Source: Candidatus Melainabacteria bacterium
Lineage (GTDB): Bacteria > Cyanobacteriota > Vampirovibrionia > 2-02-FULL-35-15
Assembly: GCA_023250195.1 (NCBI GenBank)
Contig: JAHFBF010000004.1
Span: 131,675-195,674 of the forward strand
Length of the DNA: 64,000 bases
Reading direction: 5' to 3'
The notes under the pieces are model-generated. The model did no database searches and was not told where the DNA came from. It was given only the letters and a program-made list of their open reading frames with translations. This document shows, piece after piece, positions 17,023-24,961 of the stretch. Both the position numbers and the translations under genes were made by a program. Position 1 is the stretch's first letter, and each line of letters opens with the position of its first letter.

Positions 17023-17268
17023 TTAAATAGAGCTGTCATCACCAACAAACTGTACATTTACACCTTTTAGTAACAGATGTGCTCTAGCTATATTTGCTAC
17101 TTGTTTGGCAGGTATTCTTCTTGTGGTGCCTAAATCTATTGCAGCTTGACCATTTCTAGATACCACTGTCTGAAGTGCTGTGCGTAAAAAAGCTGCAGGA
17201 TCTTCTTCATTAGTCGGTACTTTAACTACCGGAACTACATTTACTGGTTGATTTGCTCTTACTATCAT
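17023..17268 (-). CDS. Small hypothetical protein (81 residues)
   Basis: The protein is MIVRANQPVNVVPVVKVP, then an acidic helix-forming part (EEDPAAFLRTALQTVVSR), then TTRRIPAKQVANIARAHLLLKG and VQFVGDDSSI. It is soluble, with no cysteine and no recognisable motif. It converges on mnmA and lies 80 bases downstream of the kinase-like/HPt gene on the same strand. A relation to that gene is possible from position only. Amino-acid use looks like a real protein rather than a shadow frame. Confidence 0.5.
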   Translation of the reverse strand: MIVRANQPVNVVPVVKVPTNEEDPAAFLRTALQTVVSRNGQAAIDLGTTRRIPAKQVANIARAHLLLKGVNVQFVGDDSSI

Positions 17269-17347
17269 ATATTTTAACCAAGTACTTAAAAAATCTTACT
17301 TCAATATAATGATCATACGACTATTAAATATATTCTGTCAAGCCTTA

Positions 17348-18709
17348 TTATTGTAACTTAGTAGACGTCTCTTCAACTAAAGGCTTTCCTAGAAATATTT
17401 TAAATGTTTTAGCTATTTCAATAAGTTTAACATTAAGCATTTCACAAGCTTCTCTGAGACTACCTTCTTGATCTTTTTCTTGATTATCTTGCCCCATTCT
17501 CTCAACTCTCAGTGCTAATCTATGAGCTTGTATAGCTGAGATTTCATTACTTGTCGCTGGATCAGTAAAAACAATAAGCATTCCTTTAAGAGTATGTGCT
17601 TCGCGCTGTATGCTTCTAAAATCATTTGTTTTTATAGCACTTCTTAGTCTAGTTATAGAAGCCTCAAATTCTGTTAAACCTAATTCCATTAACTCACACA
17701 AAAGTCCTTCATCTCCTCCAGCTTTCTCTAAAGAGTATTCCAGATCAATAGCTGAAGAAACCCTTTCTCTAACGTGTAAAGTAGGCAAAGTTTCTGTACT
17801 TCTATCGACATCTTGTAAAACGAAATCCAAACTACGATAATACTCGACAACATCTAATGTGTTCTGAGCAATTTCTCCTGGAGACATAGTCTCAGGAATT
17901 ATAACTCCACCCCTTGTTGCTCCAATTAAGAAAGCCAGATGATCTCTATTTGATCCACTTCTCATTACTTTAAGCCATGCATTGCCAGAATCTTGAAGAG
18001 TGCCAGTAAATCTGTGAATATCACTGCCTTGGGAAGCGCTTCTAAGTAAATGAAATAAAACTTTTGTATTATGATCAAGCTCACGAAACTGACTTAGTGA
18101 CTCTAAATCAATAGGAGCAACCTCTAAATATTTACGTCCTGTGCTTTGCTCAGTTTTCCATCTACATAAGAACGAAGAAGTAGAAAATTGTCGAACCCCT
18201 GTAAATAAAGGAATTTGAAATCCAAGAGCCCTTACTTCTGGAGGCAAACTTTTAGCAAGCTCTGTATCAAGATGAAGAGCACCATCTACAAAATCAGTTA
18301 CTAGGACAACACCATTATTTGACCCACTGGAATATTCATAACCAATAGCAGTGGGAATAAAAATATCATCTGCATGAGGATGTAAGCTGTCAAACTCTTT
18401 TGCTACAAGCTGTACCAAGTTAGCAATAATTCTTGCATCAAGCTCATATATTACAGATTGTTGAGTTCTAGGAGTTAATCCTTGATAAACCTTCACTGCA
18501 AAATTTCTTTTTTCTCTACAGTCCCTATCACTCAAATTAACAACCCAAACTCCTTTAGTACTATCAGTTTCAATTGGTATACCACTTTGAGAAGCTTCCT
18601 CGTGAGGAACAACTCCAAAGCGGCTTTTTACTTCCTCGATTTGCCCTTGCGGGAAATATCTTTTTACAGCAAGAAGTGGAAACTCAGATAATGGTCGAAT
18701 ACTAGTCAT
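17348..18709 (-). CDS. Kinase-like domain protein with C-terminal HPt domain
   Basis: The 453-residue protein ends in a histidine phosphotransfer (HPt) domain at about residues 335-440: REAHTLKGMLIVF carries the phospho-accepting His372, followed by the helical RLALRVERMG typical of HPt. The N-terminal 220 residues look like a degenerate kinase-type fold: NFAVKVYQG (Lys73 like beta-3), VVLVTDFVDG as hinge, and LEVAPIDLES (Asp201) in place of DFG. The kinase reading is tentative. HPt domains relay phosphate between receiver domains. No sensor kinase or receiver gene is adjacent, so it would be an orphan relay component. Confidence 0.6.
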   Translation of the reverse strand: MTSIRPLSEFPLLAVKRYFPQGQIEEVKSRFGVVPHEEASQSGIPIETDSTKGVWVVNLSDRDCREKRNFAVKVYQGLTPRTQQSVIYELDARIIANLVQLVAKEFDSLHPHADDIFIPTAIGYEYSSGSNNGVVLVTDFVDGALHLDTELAKSLPPEVRALGFQIPLFTGVRQFSTSSFLCRWKTEQSTGRKYLEVAPIDLESLSQFRELDHNTKVLFHLLRSASQGSDIHRFTGTLQDSGNAWLKVMRSGSNRDHLAFLIGATRGGVIIPETMSPGEIAQNTLDVVEYYRSLDFVLQDVDRSTETLPTLHVRERVSSAIDLEYSLEKAGGDEGLLCELMELGLTEFEASITRLRSAIKTNDFRSIQREAHTLKGMLIVFTDPATSNEISAIQAHRLALRVERMGQDNQEKDQEGSLREACEMLNVKLIEIAKTFKIFLGKPLVEETSTKLQ

Positions 18710-18858
18710 TTATATTCTTAAATCTCTTTTGCATTAGAATAACAAATTTAACTACTAGAAAATTATCTTTTATAAAGAATTAATCTTTACTCCAGGGCTT
18801 AATCAAAATGGTTATATTGTCCCACGAGATAATAAGAAAAAAATAACGGGTTTATTAT

Positions 18859-19431
18859 TTACCTCAACACTTTAATGCTTTTGTTTGTAATTTGAATTAT
18901 TTTTGATGGCTTCAAAGACATCTCACTCTTTTTAGCCTTTATAAACAATTTTACTTTTTTAATCAATTCTTTTTGCGGTATGCGATCACTTTTCCCGGAA
19001 ATATTTGCACTGGTACTTGCTAAAACCTGTTCCGGAGATTGTTTTAGCAGCTTTAATAGAAATTTGTTGTTTGGTACCCTGACACCAATTGTTTTAAAGT
19101 CTTTATTTAAGAATTTTGGTACTGCTTTTGAAACAGGAAGAATTATTGTTAAAGGACCAGGCCATTGTTTAATTAATTGTCGTAGAGGCGTTGCATGTGG
19201 TACAGACGTTGCATGCAACGTCTCTATGCAGACAAATTTCTTTAGCGCTTGCCAGCTATACCCAAGCAGAATTAAAGGCTTTTTTCGTGCTCTTTTTTTC
19301 AATTTGTAGATTTTTTTAACAGCTTCTTTTGAATCATATCTGCAAACCAGACCATACACTGTATCGGTAGGAACTATAATTGGCTCATTATTTAAAATTA
19401 AATTGAAAGCTTTTTTAGACAATATTTTCAT
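18859..19431 (-). CDS. tsaC: Threonylcarbamoyl-AMP synthase (TsaC/YrdC/Sua5 domain)
   Basis: The 190-residue YrdC-domain protein has PIIVPTDTVYGLVCRYDS, the KKRARKKPLIL segment that binds threonine/ATP, IGVRVPNNKFLL and ASTSANISGKSD. TsaC makes threonylcarbamoyl-AMP for the t6A modification of ANN-decoding tRNAs. Between KFVCI and LIKQWPGPLTIILP there is an insertion ETLHATSVPHATPLRQ encoded by a double family A element (19181-19228). It replaces a surface loop, and the conserved motifs on both sides are intact. The C-terminus is short, with no Sua5 domain. Confidence 0.88.
   Translation of the reverse strand: MKILSKKAFNLILNNEPIIVPTDTVYGLVCRYDSKEAVKKIYKLKKRARKKPLILLGYSWQALKKFVCIETLHATSVPHATPLRQLIKQWPGPLTIILPVSKAVPKFLNKDFKTIGVRVPNNKFLLKLLKQSPEQVLASTSANISGKSDRIPQKELIKKVKLFIKAKKSEMSLKPSKIIQITNKSIKVLR
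19181..19228. repeat. Double family A element in tsaC
   Basis: A partial copy (CGTAGAGGCGTTGCATG) is followed directly by a fuller copy with core GACGTTGCATGCAACGTC and end TCTCTATG. The total is 48 bp, in frame. The second copy has the same core as the amidase-gene palindrome at 5535. It looks like one element landing in, or duplicating beside, another. Confidence 0.85.
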
Positions 19432-19457
19432 TTATGGATAGATATTCTATCCATATT

Positions 19458-20162
19458 TTACTTCACTTCTAAGGAACCTTCTAATTGTTGTCTTGCTATT
19501 TCAATTTCGTTTGCAAGATTGGCTTCATAGAGTTTTAAATCAAAAAAAGCTTTTTCTGGAGTTAACGTGCTCAATGGAACATAATCTCCCGAGGTTGGAT
19601 CTCTATAAGAAATAACTCTTTCGGCTGTACCATAACCGTCTCTCCTACAATTTCTATCCGCAAGTTCTACAATTCTTAACTTACATGCTGCTAGTAGTAT
19701 ATGATCAAGCTGCGACACAGATGCAGTTCTTATACATTGTTCTACTGTAAGAGTTTCTGTAAAGCTACAACCATGGGTGTAATAAGGCGCTATATCTTTG
19801 AACAATCTTGTTGATAAGCCATTTTCATCTGCTTTTTCAAAAGTCTTCTTTTTCTCTAAAGCAATTCCCATTAAATCACGTATAGTAGCTAAATCTTTTG
19901 GTTCTCTCTTTTCTGCTTTATCTAATCTATAAGCTTCATCGTTAGATAGATATTTTGGAGCTGTGCCAGAAAGAGGCGGGGGGGGTGCAACAACTCCTGC
20001 TGCAAGTGCTCTACCGGCAATATCTTCTGCAGCTGCATTTGGTCCTTTATCTAAAGGTTCTGCTTCTACTAAAGGAATCTCTGGCAATGCTGTTGCTTCT
20101 TTTACCTGTTGTGCTGGCCCACCCCAAATTCCACAAGTTACAATTCTCCACCCTATGCTCAT
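19458..20162 (-). CDS. Hypothetical protein with Pro-rich tract over an 8-G run
   Basis: The 234-residue protein starts MSIGWRIVTCGIWGG and has a low-complexity Ala/Pro region (about residues 25-65, including APPPPLSG), then a helical body with TVEQCIRTASVSQLDHILLAACKLRIVEL. Six cysteines are spread through it. No known domain is recognised. The PPPP codons lie on an uninterrupted run of eight G (plus strand 19978-19985), unusual in this AT-rich DNA and a possible slippage site that would switch the reading frame. A GAAGGAGTATAT ribosome site precedes the ATG. Confidence 0.55.
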   Translation of the reverse strand: MSIGWRIVTCGIWGGPAQQVKEATALPEIPLVEAEPLDKGPNAAAEDIAGRALAAGVVAPPPPLSGTAPKYLSNDEAYRLDKAEKREPKDLATIRDLMGIALEKKKTFEKADENGLSTRLFKDIAPYYTHGCSFTETLTVEQCIRTASVSQLDHILLAACKLRIVELADRNCRRDGYGTAERVISYRDPTSGDYVPLSTLTPEKAFFDLKLYEANLANEIEIARQQLEGSLEVK

Positions 20163-20303
20163 ATAATATACTCCTTCTTAAATAATCACATTTAATTATT
20201 ATAATTTGATGGTAACAAAATACTGGTAAGAAATGCAAGACTCTATAAAATTCTAAATAATTATTTAATATTTTAATGACTTTTAGGGTACTATTTTAAT
20301 CAA

Positions 20304-20744
20304 ATGATTGCAATTATTCAAAGAGTTAAAAATGCAAGAGTAACTGTACAGAACCAAGTTATTGGTGAAATAGCTTATGGACTCCTTTTGTATATTGGCT
20401 TTGAAGAAGGCGATGATTTAGAAACAATCCAGGGGTCAATTAATAAAATAACTAACCTTAGAATATTTGCAGATAAAGAAGATAAAATGAATCTTTCTTT
20501 AATTGATATAAATGGAGAATTAATGGCTATTTCAAATTTTACTTTACCGGCAGATTTAAATGAATCAGGGAGAAGACCATCGTTTACAAAATCAGCAAAA
20601 CCAGATATTGCAGAAGCCTTGTATAATTTGTTTATAGAAGAGTGCAAGAAACAAAGTATAAAAATTGCCTGTGGTGAATTTGGTGCAATGATGGAAATTG
20701 AATCAATAGCAGATGGTCCAGTTAATTTCACACTAAAAAAATGA
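20304..20744 (+). CDS. dtd: D-aminoacyl-tRNA deacylase
   Basis: The 146-residue protein is a normal-length DTD: MIAIIQRVKNARVTVQNQVIGEI, LLLYIGFEEGDD, KITNLRIFAD, DESGRRPSFTKSAKP-like NESGRRPSFTKSAKPDIAEALY, GEFGAMM and DGPVNFTL. It removes D-amino acids (and glycine mischarged on tRNA-Ala) from tRNA. The usual SQFTL motif reads SNFTL and the usual GPVT reads GPVN, conservative changes in the substrate pocket that may tune activity. It starts an apparent plus-strand series dtd-dus-ACT-def. Confidence 0.92.
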   Translation: MIAIIQRVKNARVTVQNQVIGEIAYGLLLYIGFEEGDDLETIQGSINKITNLRIFADKEDKMNLSLIDINGELMAISNFTLPADLNESGRRPSFTKSAKPDIAEALYNLFIEECKKQSIKIACGEFGAMMEIESIADGPVNFTLKK

Positions 20745-20768
20745 AAAATATAACGATTTATATTTGTA

Positions 20769-20845
20769 GAATTTATCCGGTTTACCCGGTAAATTCGATC
20801 TGGCGAGAATGATTGACACAGGGAAGCTCAAGCTTGTCTTGAGCT
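20769..20845. repeat. Intergenic inverted repeats between dtd and dus
   Basis: Two hairpins: GAATTTATCCGG facing CCGGTAAATTC (20769-20796) and AGCTCAAG facing CTTGAGCT (20825-20845). Between them is GAGAATGATTGACA, resembling a damaged family D end. The region could be a decayed composite element. It leaves little room for a dus ribosome site. Confidence 0.55.
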
Positions 20846-20854
20846 ATAAAAAAA

Positions 20855-21838
20855 ATGAAAAAAATCAAGATCGGTAAATTAGAAATCAACTCCTATGTGT
20901 ATATTCCTCCAATGGCAGGTGTAACTGATCTTGCATTTAGAAAGATGATCAGACTTTTTGATAAGGAAACTTTAATTGCTACAGAAATGGTCAGCTCAAA
21001 AGCTCTTATGTATAATCCGGATCAAAAAATCATGAAATTAAGTGAAGATGAGCATCCTGTAGGTATACAACTTTTTGGACATGAAGTAGATGTTATGGCA
21101 AAAGCTGCTCTTTTAGCAGAAGCTCAGGGAGCGGATTTTATTGATATAAATATGGGTTGTCCTGCTCCAAAAATCACAAAAGGAAAAGATGGAGCAGCCT
21201 TAATGAAGGAACCGGATTTAGCAGTAGAAATAGCTAAAGCAGTAATTAACGCTGTTAAAATTCCGATTACGGTAAAGATGCGTCTTGGCTGGGATGAGTG
21301 CCAAAAAAATGCGCCTGATCTGGCAAAGCGTTTAGAAGAAGTTGGTGTTTGTGCTTTTACAGTTCATGGTAGAACCCGTGAGCAGGGTTATACAGGAAGT
21401 GCTGACTGGAATGCAATTAGTGAGGTAAAAAAAATTGTTTCAGTTCCTGTCTTTGGAAATGGAGATGTAAGAACTCCATTTGATGCTCAGAGGCTTTTAG
21501 AAACTACTGGTTGTGATGGAGTTGCAATTGCAAGGGCTACAATGGGGGAGCCTTGGTTATCAAAGCAGATAAATGAATATCTAAGAACAGGTTTTTTTTC
21601 TCCTGAACCTTCTGTAGATGAAAAAGTTCAACTTGCCAGAATTCATCTTGAAGAATTAATTAAAATAAAAGGTGAAGTTGTTGGTATACGTGAATCCAGA
21701 AGACACCTTATAAATTACACAAAGAGGCTTAAAAATGCTGCGCAAGTAAGAGCTAAAATTGGGCAAATAAACAGCAAAGGTGAAGCTGAAGAGTTGTTCC
21801 TAAGGTTAAAAGAAGAAAGCTTATGTCAAGTAAATTGA
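20855..21838 (+). CDS. dus: tRNA-dihydrouridine synthase (DusB-like)
   Basis: The 327-residue TIM-barrel flavoenzyme has PPMAGVTDLAFRKM, MGCPAPKITKGKDGAALM with the catalytic cysteine, VKMRLGW, VHGRTREQGYTGSADW and FGNGDV. It reduces specific uridines in the tRNA D-loop to dihydrouridine using FMN/NADPH. The C-terminal helical tRNA-binding domain is present (REHLINYTKRLK-like RRHLINYTKRLKNAAQVR). Length and motifs fit the DusB/bacterial Nifr3 branch. Confidence 0.93.
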   Translation: MKKIKIGKLEINSYVYIPPMAGVTDLAFRKMIRLFDKETLIATEMVSSKALMYNPDQKIMKLSEDEHPVGIQLFGHEVDVMAKAALLAEAQGADFIDINMGCPAPKITKGKDGAALMKEPDLAVEIAKAVINAVKIPITVKMRLGWDECQKNAPDLAKRLEEVGVCAFTVHGRTREQGYTGSADWNAISEVKKIVSVPVFGNGDVRTPFDAQRLLETTGCDGVAIARATMGEPWLSKQINEYLRTGFFSPEPSVDEKVQLARIHLEELIKIKGEVVGIRESRRHLINYTKRLKNAAQVRAKIGQINSKGEAEELFLRLKEESLCQVN

Positions 21839-21958
21839 TTTAGTTAAGAGCAAAAGCTTGAAAATTTAACTCAAAATCTTACAATATACAAAAAAACAAG
21901 GGTTAATATTGATTTTCCTTTGTTCTACAAGTAAACTTAATTTAATAACTTTTTCCAT

Positions 21959-22516
21959 ATGAATGAACCAAAGAATTATTTTGCAATTTTTGTCCTAGGA
22001 ACAGATAGTATTGGGATAGTTGCAGATATTGGTAAGGCCTTATTTGAGCTTGGTGCGAATATTAATGACTCATCTCATACAATTATAGGTAATCAGTTTG
22101 CAATGCTGCTTTTGATTTCAGCTGCACCAAATTATACGGTAGAAAAAATCCAGAGTGCTTTTCAGGATGTTACAAAAAAGAGAGGATTGACAGTTTATAC
22201 GCATCAACTCAGTCATGAAGATATTTACAGGAAAAATCCTGTTCCAGGACAATTATGCGTAATTCATTTATATGGTGCAGATAAACCAGGAATCGTTTAT
22301 CAGGTGACAAATTTGCTTGCAAAAAACAGCATTAATATAACTGATTTAAGTACCAGACGTTTTGGGAATGAATTAAAACCTATTTATATTATGTATCTTG
22401 AAGCAGAAGTACCCAATGATGTTGATACCAGAAAATTAGGAGATGATTTAAACAAGCTAGCTGCAAATCTCAAGGTAGAGATCAAGTATGAATTAGAGGA
22501 AGTAGCAAGCCTTTAA
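21959..22516 (+). CDS. Double ACT-domain protein (GcvR-like)
   Basis: The 185-residue protein is two ACT domains in tandem: residues 9-85 (FAIFVLGTDSIGIVADIGKALFELGANINDSS) and 100-178 (CVIHLYGADKPGIVYQVTNLLAKNSINITDL). ACT domains bind amino acids. The two-domain stand-alone form is found in GcvR-type regulators of glycine cleavage and in related unassigned proteins. There is no DNA-binding domain, so it would act through protein contacts. It lies upstream of def with a family A palindrome in between. Confidence 0.85.
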   Translation: MNEPKNYFAIFVLGTDSIGIVADIGKALFELGANINDSSHTIIGNQFAMLLLISAAPNYTVEKIQSAFQDVTKKRGLTVYTHQLSHEDIYRKNPVPGQLCVIHLYGADKPGIVYQVTNLLAKNSINITDLSTRRFGNELKPIYIMYLEAEVPNDVDTRKLGDDLNKLAANLKVEIKYELEEVASL

Positions 22517-22529
22517 AAATATAGATGAA

Positions 22530-22559
22530 CGTAGGGACATAGCATGCTACGTCTCTACG
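22530..22559. repeat. Family A palindrome upstream of def
   Basis: A 30-bp palindrome with two mismatches: CGTAGGGACATAGCA facing TGCTACGTCTCTACG. It lies 8 bases before the def ATG at 22568, and its central ATG produces a spurious longer def frame from 22544. Confidence 0.8.
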
Positions 22560-22567
22560 GAAGATTT

Positions 22568-23068
22568 ATGTCAATATTAAATGTTTTAGAATATCCAGAT
22601 CCAATCCTAAAGCAAGTTTCAGAGGAAGTAATAAATTTTGATTCTTCTTTGGAAATATTCTTGAAAGATTTTATTGAGACTTTAAACAGTCATAAATACT
22701 GTGTGGGTCTTGCTGCACCACAGGTTGGAAATCTTCAAAGAATAATTGCAATTAATATTTTACAAGCAAGAAAGCCACATCCTAATAATGGATTGTTGGT
22801 TTTAATTAATCCAAAAATTCTAGAAGCTTCAAATTTTAAAATCGTGAGAGAGGGATGTTTGAGTATCCCGGATTTTACTGCAAATGTAAAAAGAGCAATG
22901 AAAATCAAGGTTAAATTTCAAAACTTAAAAGGTGAAACTAAAGAATTAGAAACTACTGATTTTGAAGCACATGCTATACAGCATGAGACGGATCATTTAG
23001 ATGGCATTTTGTTTTTAGATAGAATCACTTTGCCAAGTAGTAATTTGTTTAGGAGAAAGCAGTTTTAA
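22568..23068 (+). CDS. def: Peptide deformylase
   Basis: The 166-residue metalloenzyme has all three motifs: VGLAAPQVG, REGCLSIPD and QHETDHLDG (HExxH). It removes the formyl group from nascent proteins. I start at MSILNVLEYPDP (22568), the usual N-terminus. The upstream ATG at 22544 lies inside a family A palindrome. The end is a little short of many Defs (LPSSNLFRRKQF). Its TAA overlaps the TAA of a convergent 40-residue gene. Confidence 0.94.
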   Translation: MSILNVLEYPDPILKQVSEEVINFDSSLEIFLKDFIETLNSHKYCVGLAAPQVGNLQRIIAINILQARKPHPNNGLLVLINPKILEASNFKIVREGCLSIPDFTANVKRAMKIKVKFQNLKGETKELETTDFEAHAIQHETDHLDGILFLDRITLPSSNLFRRKQF

Positions 23069-23187
23069 TGTGATTTAAACTTTTTATCGTCTTTATGTTT
23101 TATAAATTCTACTCCACAAACAAAAAACAAAAGCCCGAGAAGTACAATACCAAAAGATATAAAAGTTATTATTATTTTTAGATCCAT
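23065..23187 (-). CDS. 40-residue membrane protein
   Basis: A short frame MDLKIIITFISFGIVLLG continues as one hydrophobic span (residues 4-25) followed by a charged tail (EFIKHKDDKKFKSH). Its ATG overlaps the stop of the upstream membrane protein gene (ATGGATCTAA), a sign of translational coupling, and its stop overlaps the def stop. A weak AAAAGG ribosome site is present. No family recognised; it probably works with its partner gene. Confidence 0.5.
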   Translation of the reverse strand: MDLKIIITFISFGIVLLGLLFFVCGVEFIKHKDDKKFKSH

Positions 23188-23450
23188 TTTTTGCCTTTTC
23201 TATTCCTTTCATAAACTATAGCATAACCATTTAAAAGCATTATAAATCCTATTAAAAATAACAAAATGGAAAGAAATAGATAAATAAAAAATTGATGATT
23301 TAGACTATCAACATTTAGATCAGGGATATCTAAAATGAATTTTCCTATAGGACTCATTAAAGCAAAGCCAGCAATTTTATAAACTTCAACAAGATATTCT
23401 TCTTCATTAATCATGTTTTTAAATATAAAAAATCCAATTTTTAAAATCAA
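23178..23450 (-). CDS. Small two-span membrane protein
   Basis: The frame gives 90 residues from a TTG at 23450 or 78 from the ATG at 23414 (MINEEEYLVEVYKIAGF). The start is uncertain, since neither has a good ribosome site. One strong hydrophobic segment (HQFFIYLFLSILLFLIGFIMLLNGYAIVY) precedes a basic tail (ERNRKGKKWI). A weaker segment (IAGFALMSPIGKFIL) lies before it. No family recognised. It overlaps the 40-residue gene by ten bases. Confidence 0.5.
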   Translation of the reverse strand: MILKIGFFIFKNMINEEEYLVEVYKIAGFALMSPIGKFILDIPDLNVDSLNHQFFIYLFLSILLFLIGFIMLLNGYAIVYERNRKGKKWI

Positions 23451-23548
23451 GTCCTGAATATGTACATTTGTTATAAAGATGATACCTACGGTTACATAGA
23501 ACTATTAATTCTTTTTAATGTATGTGTAGCTGATTGAAATCTGGTTAC

Positions 23549-24856
23549 TTATTGTAGAACTTTGGTTTGAATACTACTAGCACATCTTAAAGCATTAAAT
23601 CTTTCTTTGTCAGCGATAGAATTTCCTGGAAGTTCTGCAGTAGCAGAGGCTTCAATTACAAAGGCTAAGCCAAGTTCTTCTAAAGAAGATGAATGGAGAG
23701 TCCCTCTTAAATCAATTCCACTTTCTTTTGCTTGAGCTATTATCGCTGCTATCCCACTGTCTCCAGCACCAGAGGAACACTCAAGTTTTATTTTTGGAGC
23801 AGGGATAAATACTGCATTTCTTAGCGTTACTGCAAGCAGTCCATTCTCACCAAATGTAATAAAGATAGCTTTTAGGCAAGGATTATATTGATGCATTAAC
23901 CTCTTAGCCATTGCAATGGTTTGTCCAAACTGAGCTTCTTTTACCTCTTTTTTTAATTCTTCAGCTTTAGCTCTTTCATCTCCATATAAAATCTTTGCAT
24001 GTTGTAAGAACTGGGTAAATTCAATAACATTTGGTTTTAGGATATCTACTCTTCCACTTTTAAATAATTTAGTAGCAACCTCTTCGATATGATCGTACTG
24101 TTTGGGATTGAAAATAACAGGCTTACCATTTGCGTGAGCAATTAATGACATTTGTGCAAAATAGTCAGCATTTGAGCCTGCGGGAGGAATTGCTGATAAA
24201 ACAAGAGTTTCATTTGAACTACGTTGTAATTCTGCTTTTAGTATTTCTGTTATTCTTCCGATAGCAGATTGAGGGAAAATTTCTCGATCTTGAACAAACC
24301 AGAACTCTTGTTTTCTGTCAGAGCTTTCTATTGTACATGGATGAATATAAGCATCTCTGCCAGTATCAGTTAATTCAATAGGATGTATTCCAGAGTCTCT
24401 TATCAAGAATTCATGAAAATCAGCAACATCTCCTCTTCCATGTAGAGAAATAAACCTTGAGTCATATCCTAACTTGATCAGAGCTTCAGCAGTATTTGCA
24501 GCAAGCCCACCTTTCTGAAGATCAATTGCTTCGATCTCTAGTTCTTCTCCTTTAGAATTGAGCAGTATTATTACATCAACTCCTGCTTTATAGTCGGGAA
24601 TAATAGCTAGTGAAGTCTGTGCTAGTTTAGAATTTGTTTGCTTGGTAGAAAGTGGTGGTAAGTTTGGCTGTACAACATTCTTCCAGAGGGGTTCAGCAAA
24701 CAAGCTTGTTTGCTCTGATTTTGATAATCCATGAAATACTGTTTCAAACGCTTCTAATGATAGATTGCTTGTTTGTTGAGGTGAGATTCCTCTAATAATA
24801 GTTGATAAATTACTTCCATATTGTCTGGATTGTGTAGGGATAAAAGTTGCTCTCAT
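23549..24856 (-). CDS. PfkB-family carbohydrate kinase with N-terminal extension
   Basis: The 435-residue protein contains a PfkB/ribokinase fold from about residue 85 on: DLQKGGLAANTAEALIKLGYDSRFISLHGRG (substrate-binding GG), KPNVIEF, IFITFGENGLLAV and the catalytic signature CSSGAGDSGIAAI, whose Asp is the general base. The first 85 residues (LSTIIRGISPQQTSNLSLEAFETVFHGLSK...) are an unrelated, probably helical extension not usual in this family. Substrates could be ribose, fructose or adenosine-type molecules; the sequence does not decide. The gene stands alone between def and miaB. Confidence 0.82.
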   Translation of the reverse strand: MRATFIPTQSRQYGSNLSTIIRGISPQQTSNLSLEAFETVFHGLSKSEQTSLFAEPLWKNVVQPNLPPLSTKQTNSKLAQTSLAIIPDYKAGVDVIILLNSKGEELEIEAIDLQKGGLAANTAEALIKLGYDSRFISLHGRGDVADFHEFLIRDSGIHPIELTDTGRDAYIHPCTIESSDRKQEFWFVQDREIFPQSAIGRITEILKAELQRSSNETLVLSAIPPAGSNADYFAQMSLIAHANGKPVIFNPKQYDHIEEVATKLFKSGRVDILKPNVIEFTQFLQHAKILYGDERAKAEELKKEVKEAQFGQTIAMAKRLMHQYNPCLKAIFITFGENGLLAVTLRNAVFIPAPKIKLECSSGAGDSGIAAIIAQAKESGIDLRGTLHSSSLEELGLAFVIEASATAELPGNSIADKERFNALRCASSIQTKVLQ

Positions 24857-24961
24857 AAACTTCCTTAAATAGAATATTTATATAAAAAGATTTTACTAAG
24901 AAGACTGGATAAATACCTAATTAAGAGACGCATTGACTTAAGTTATAATTGCTAATGAATC

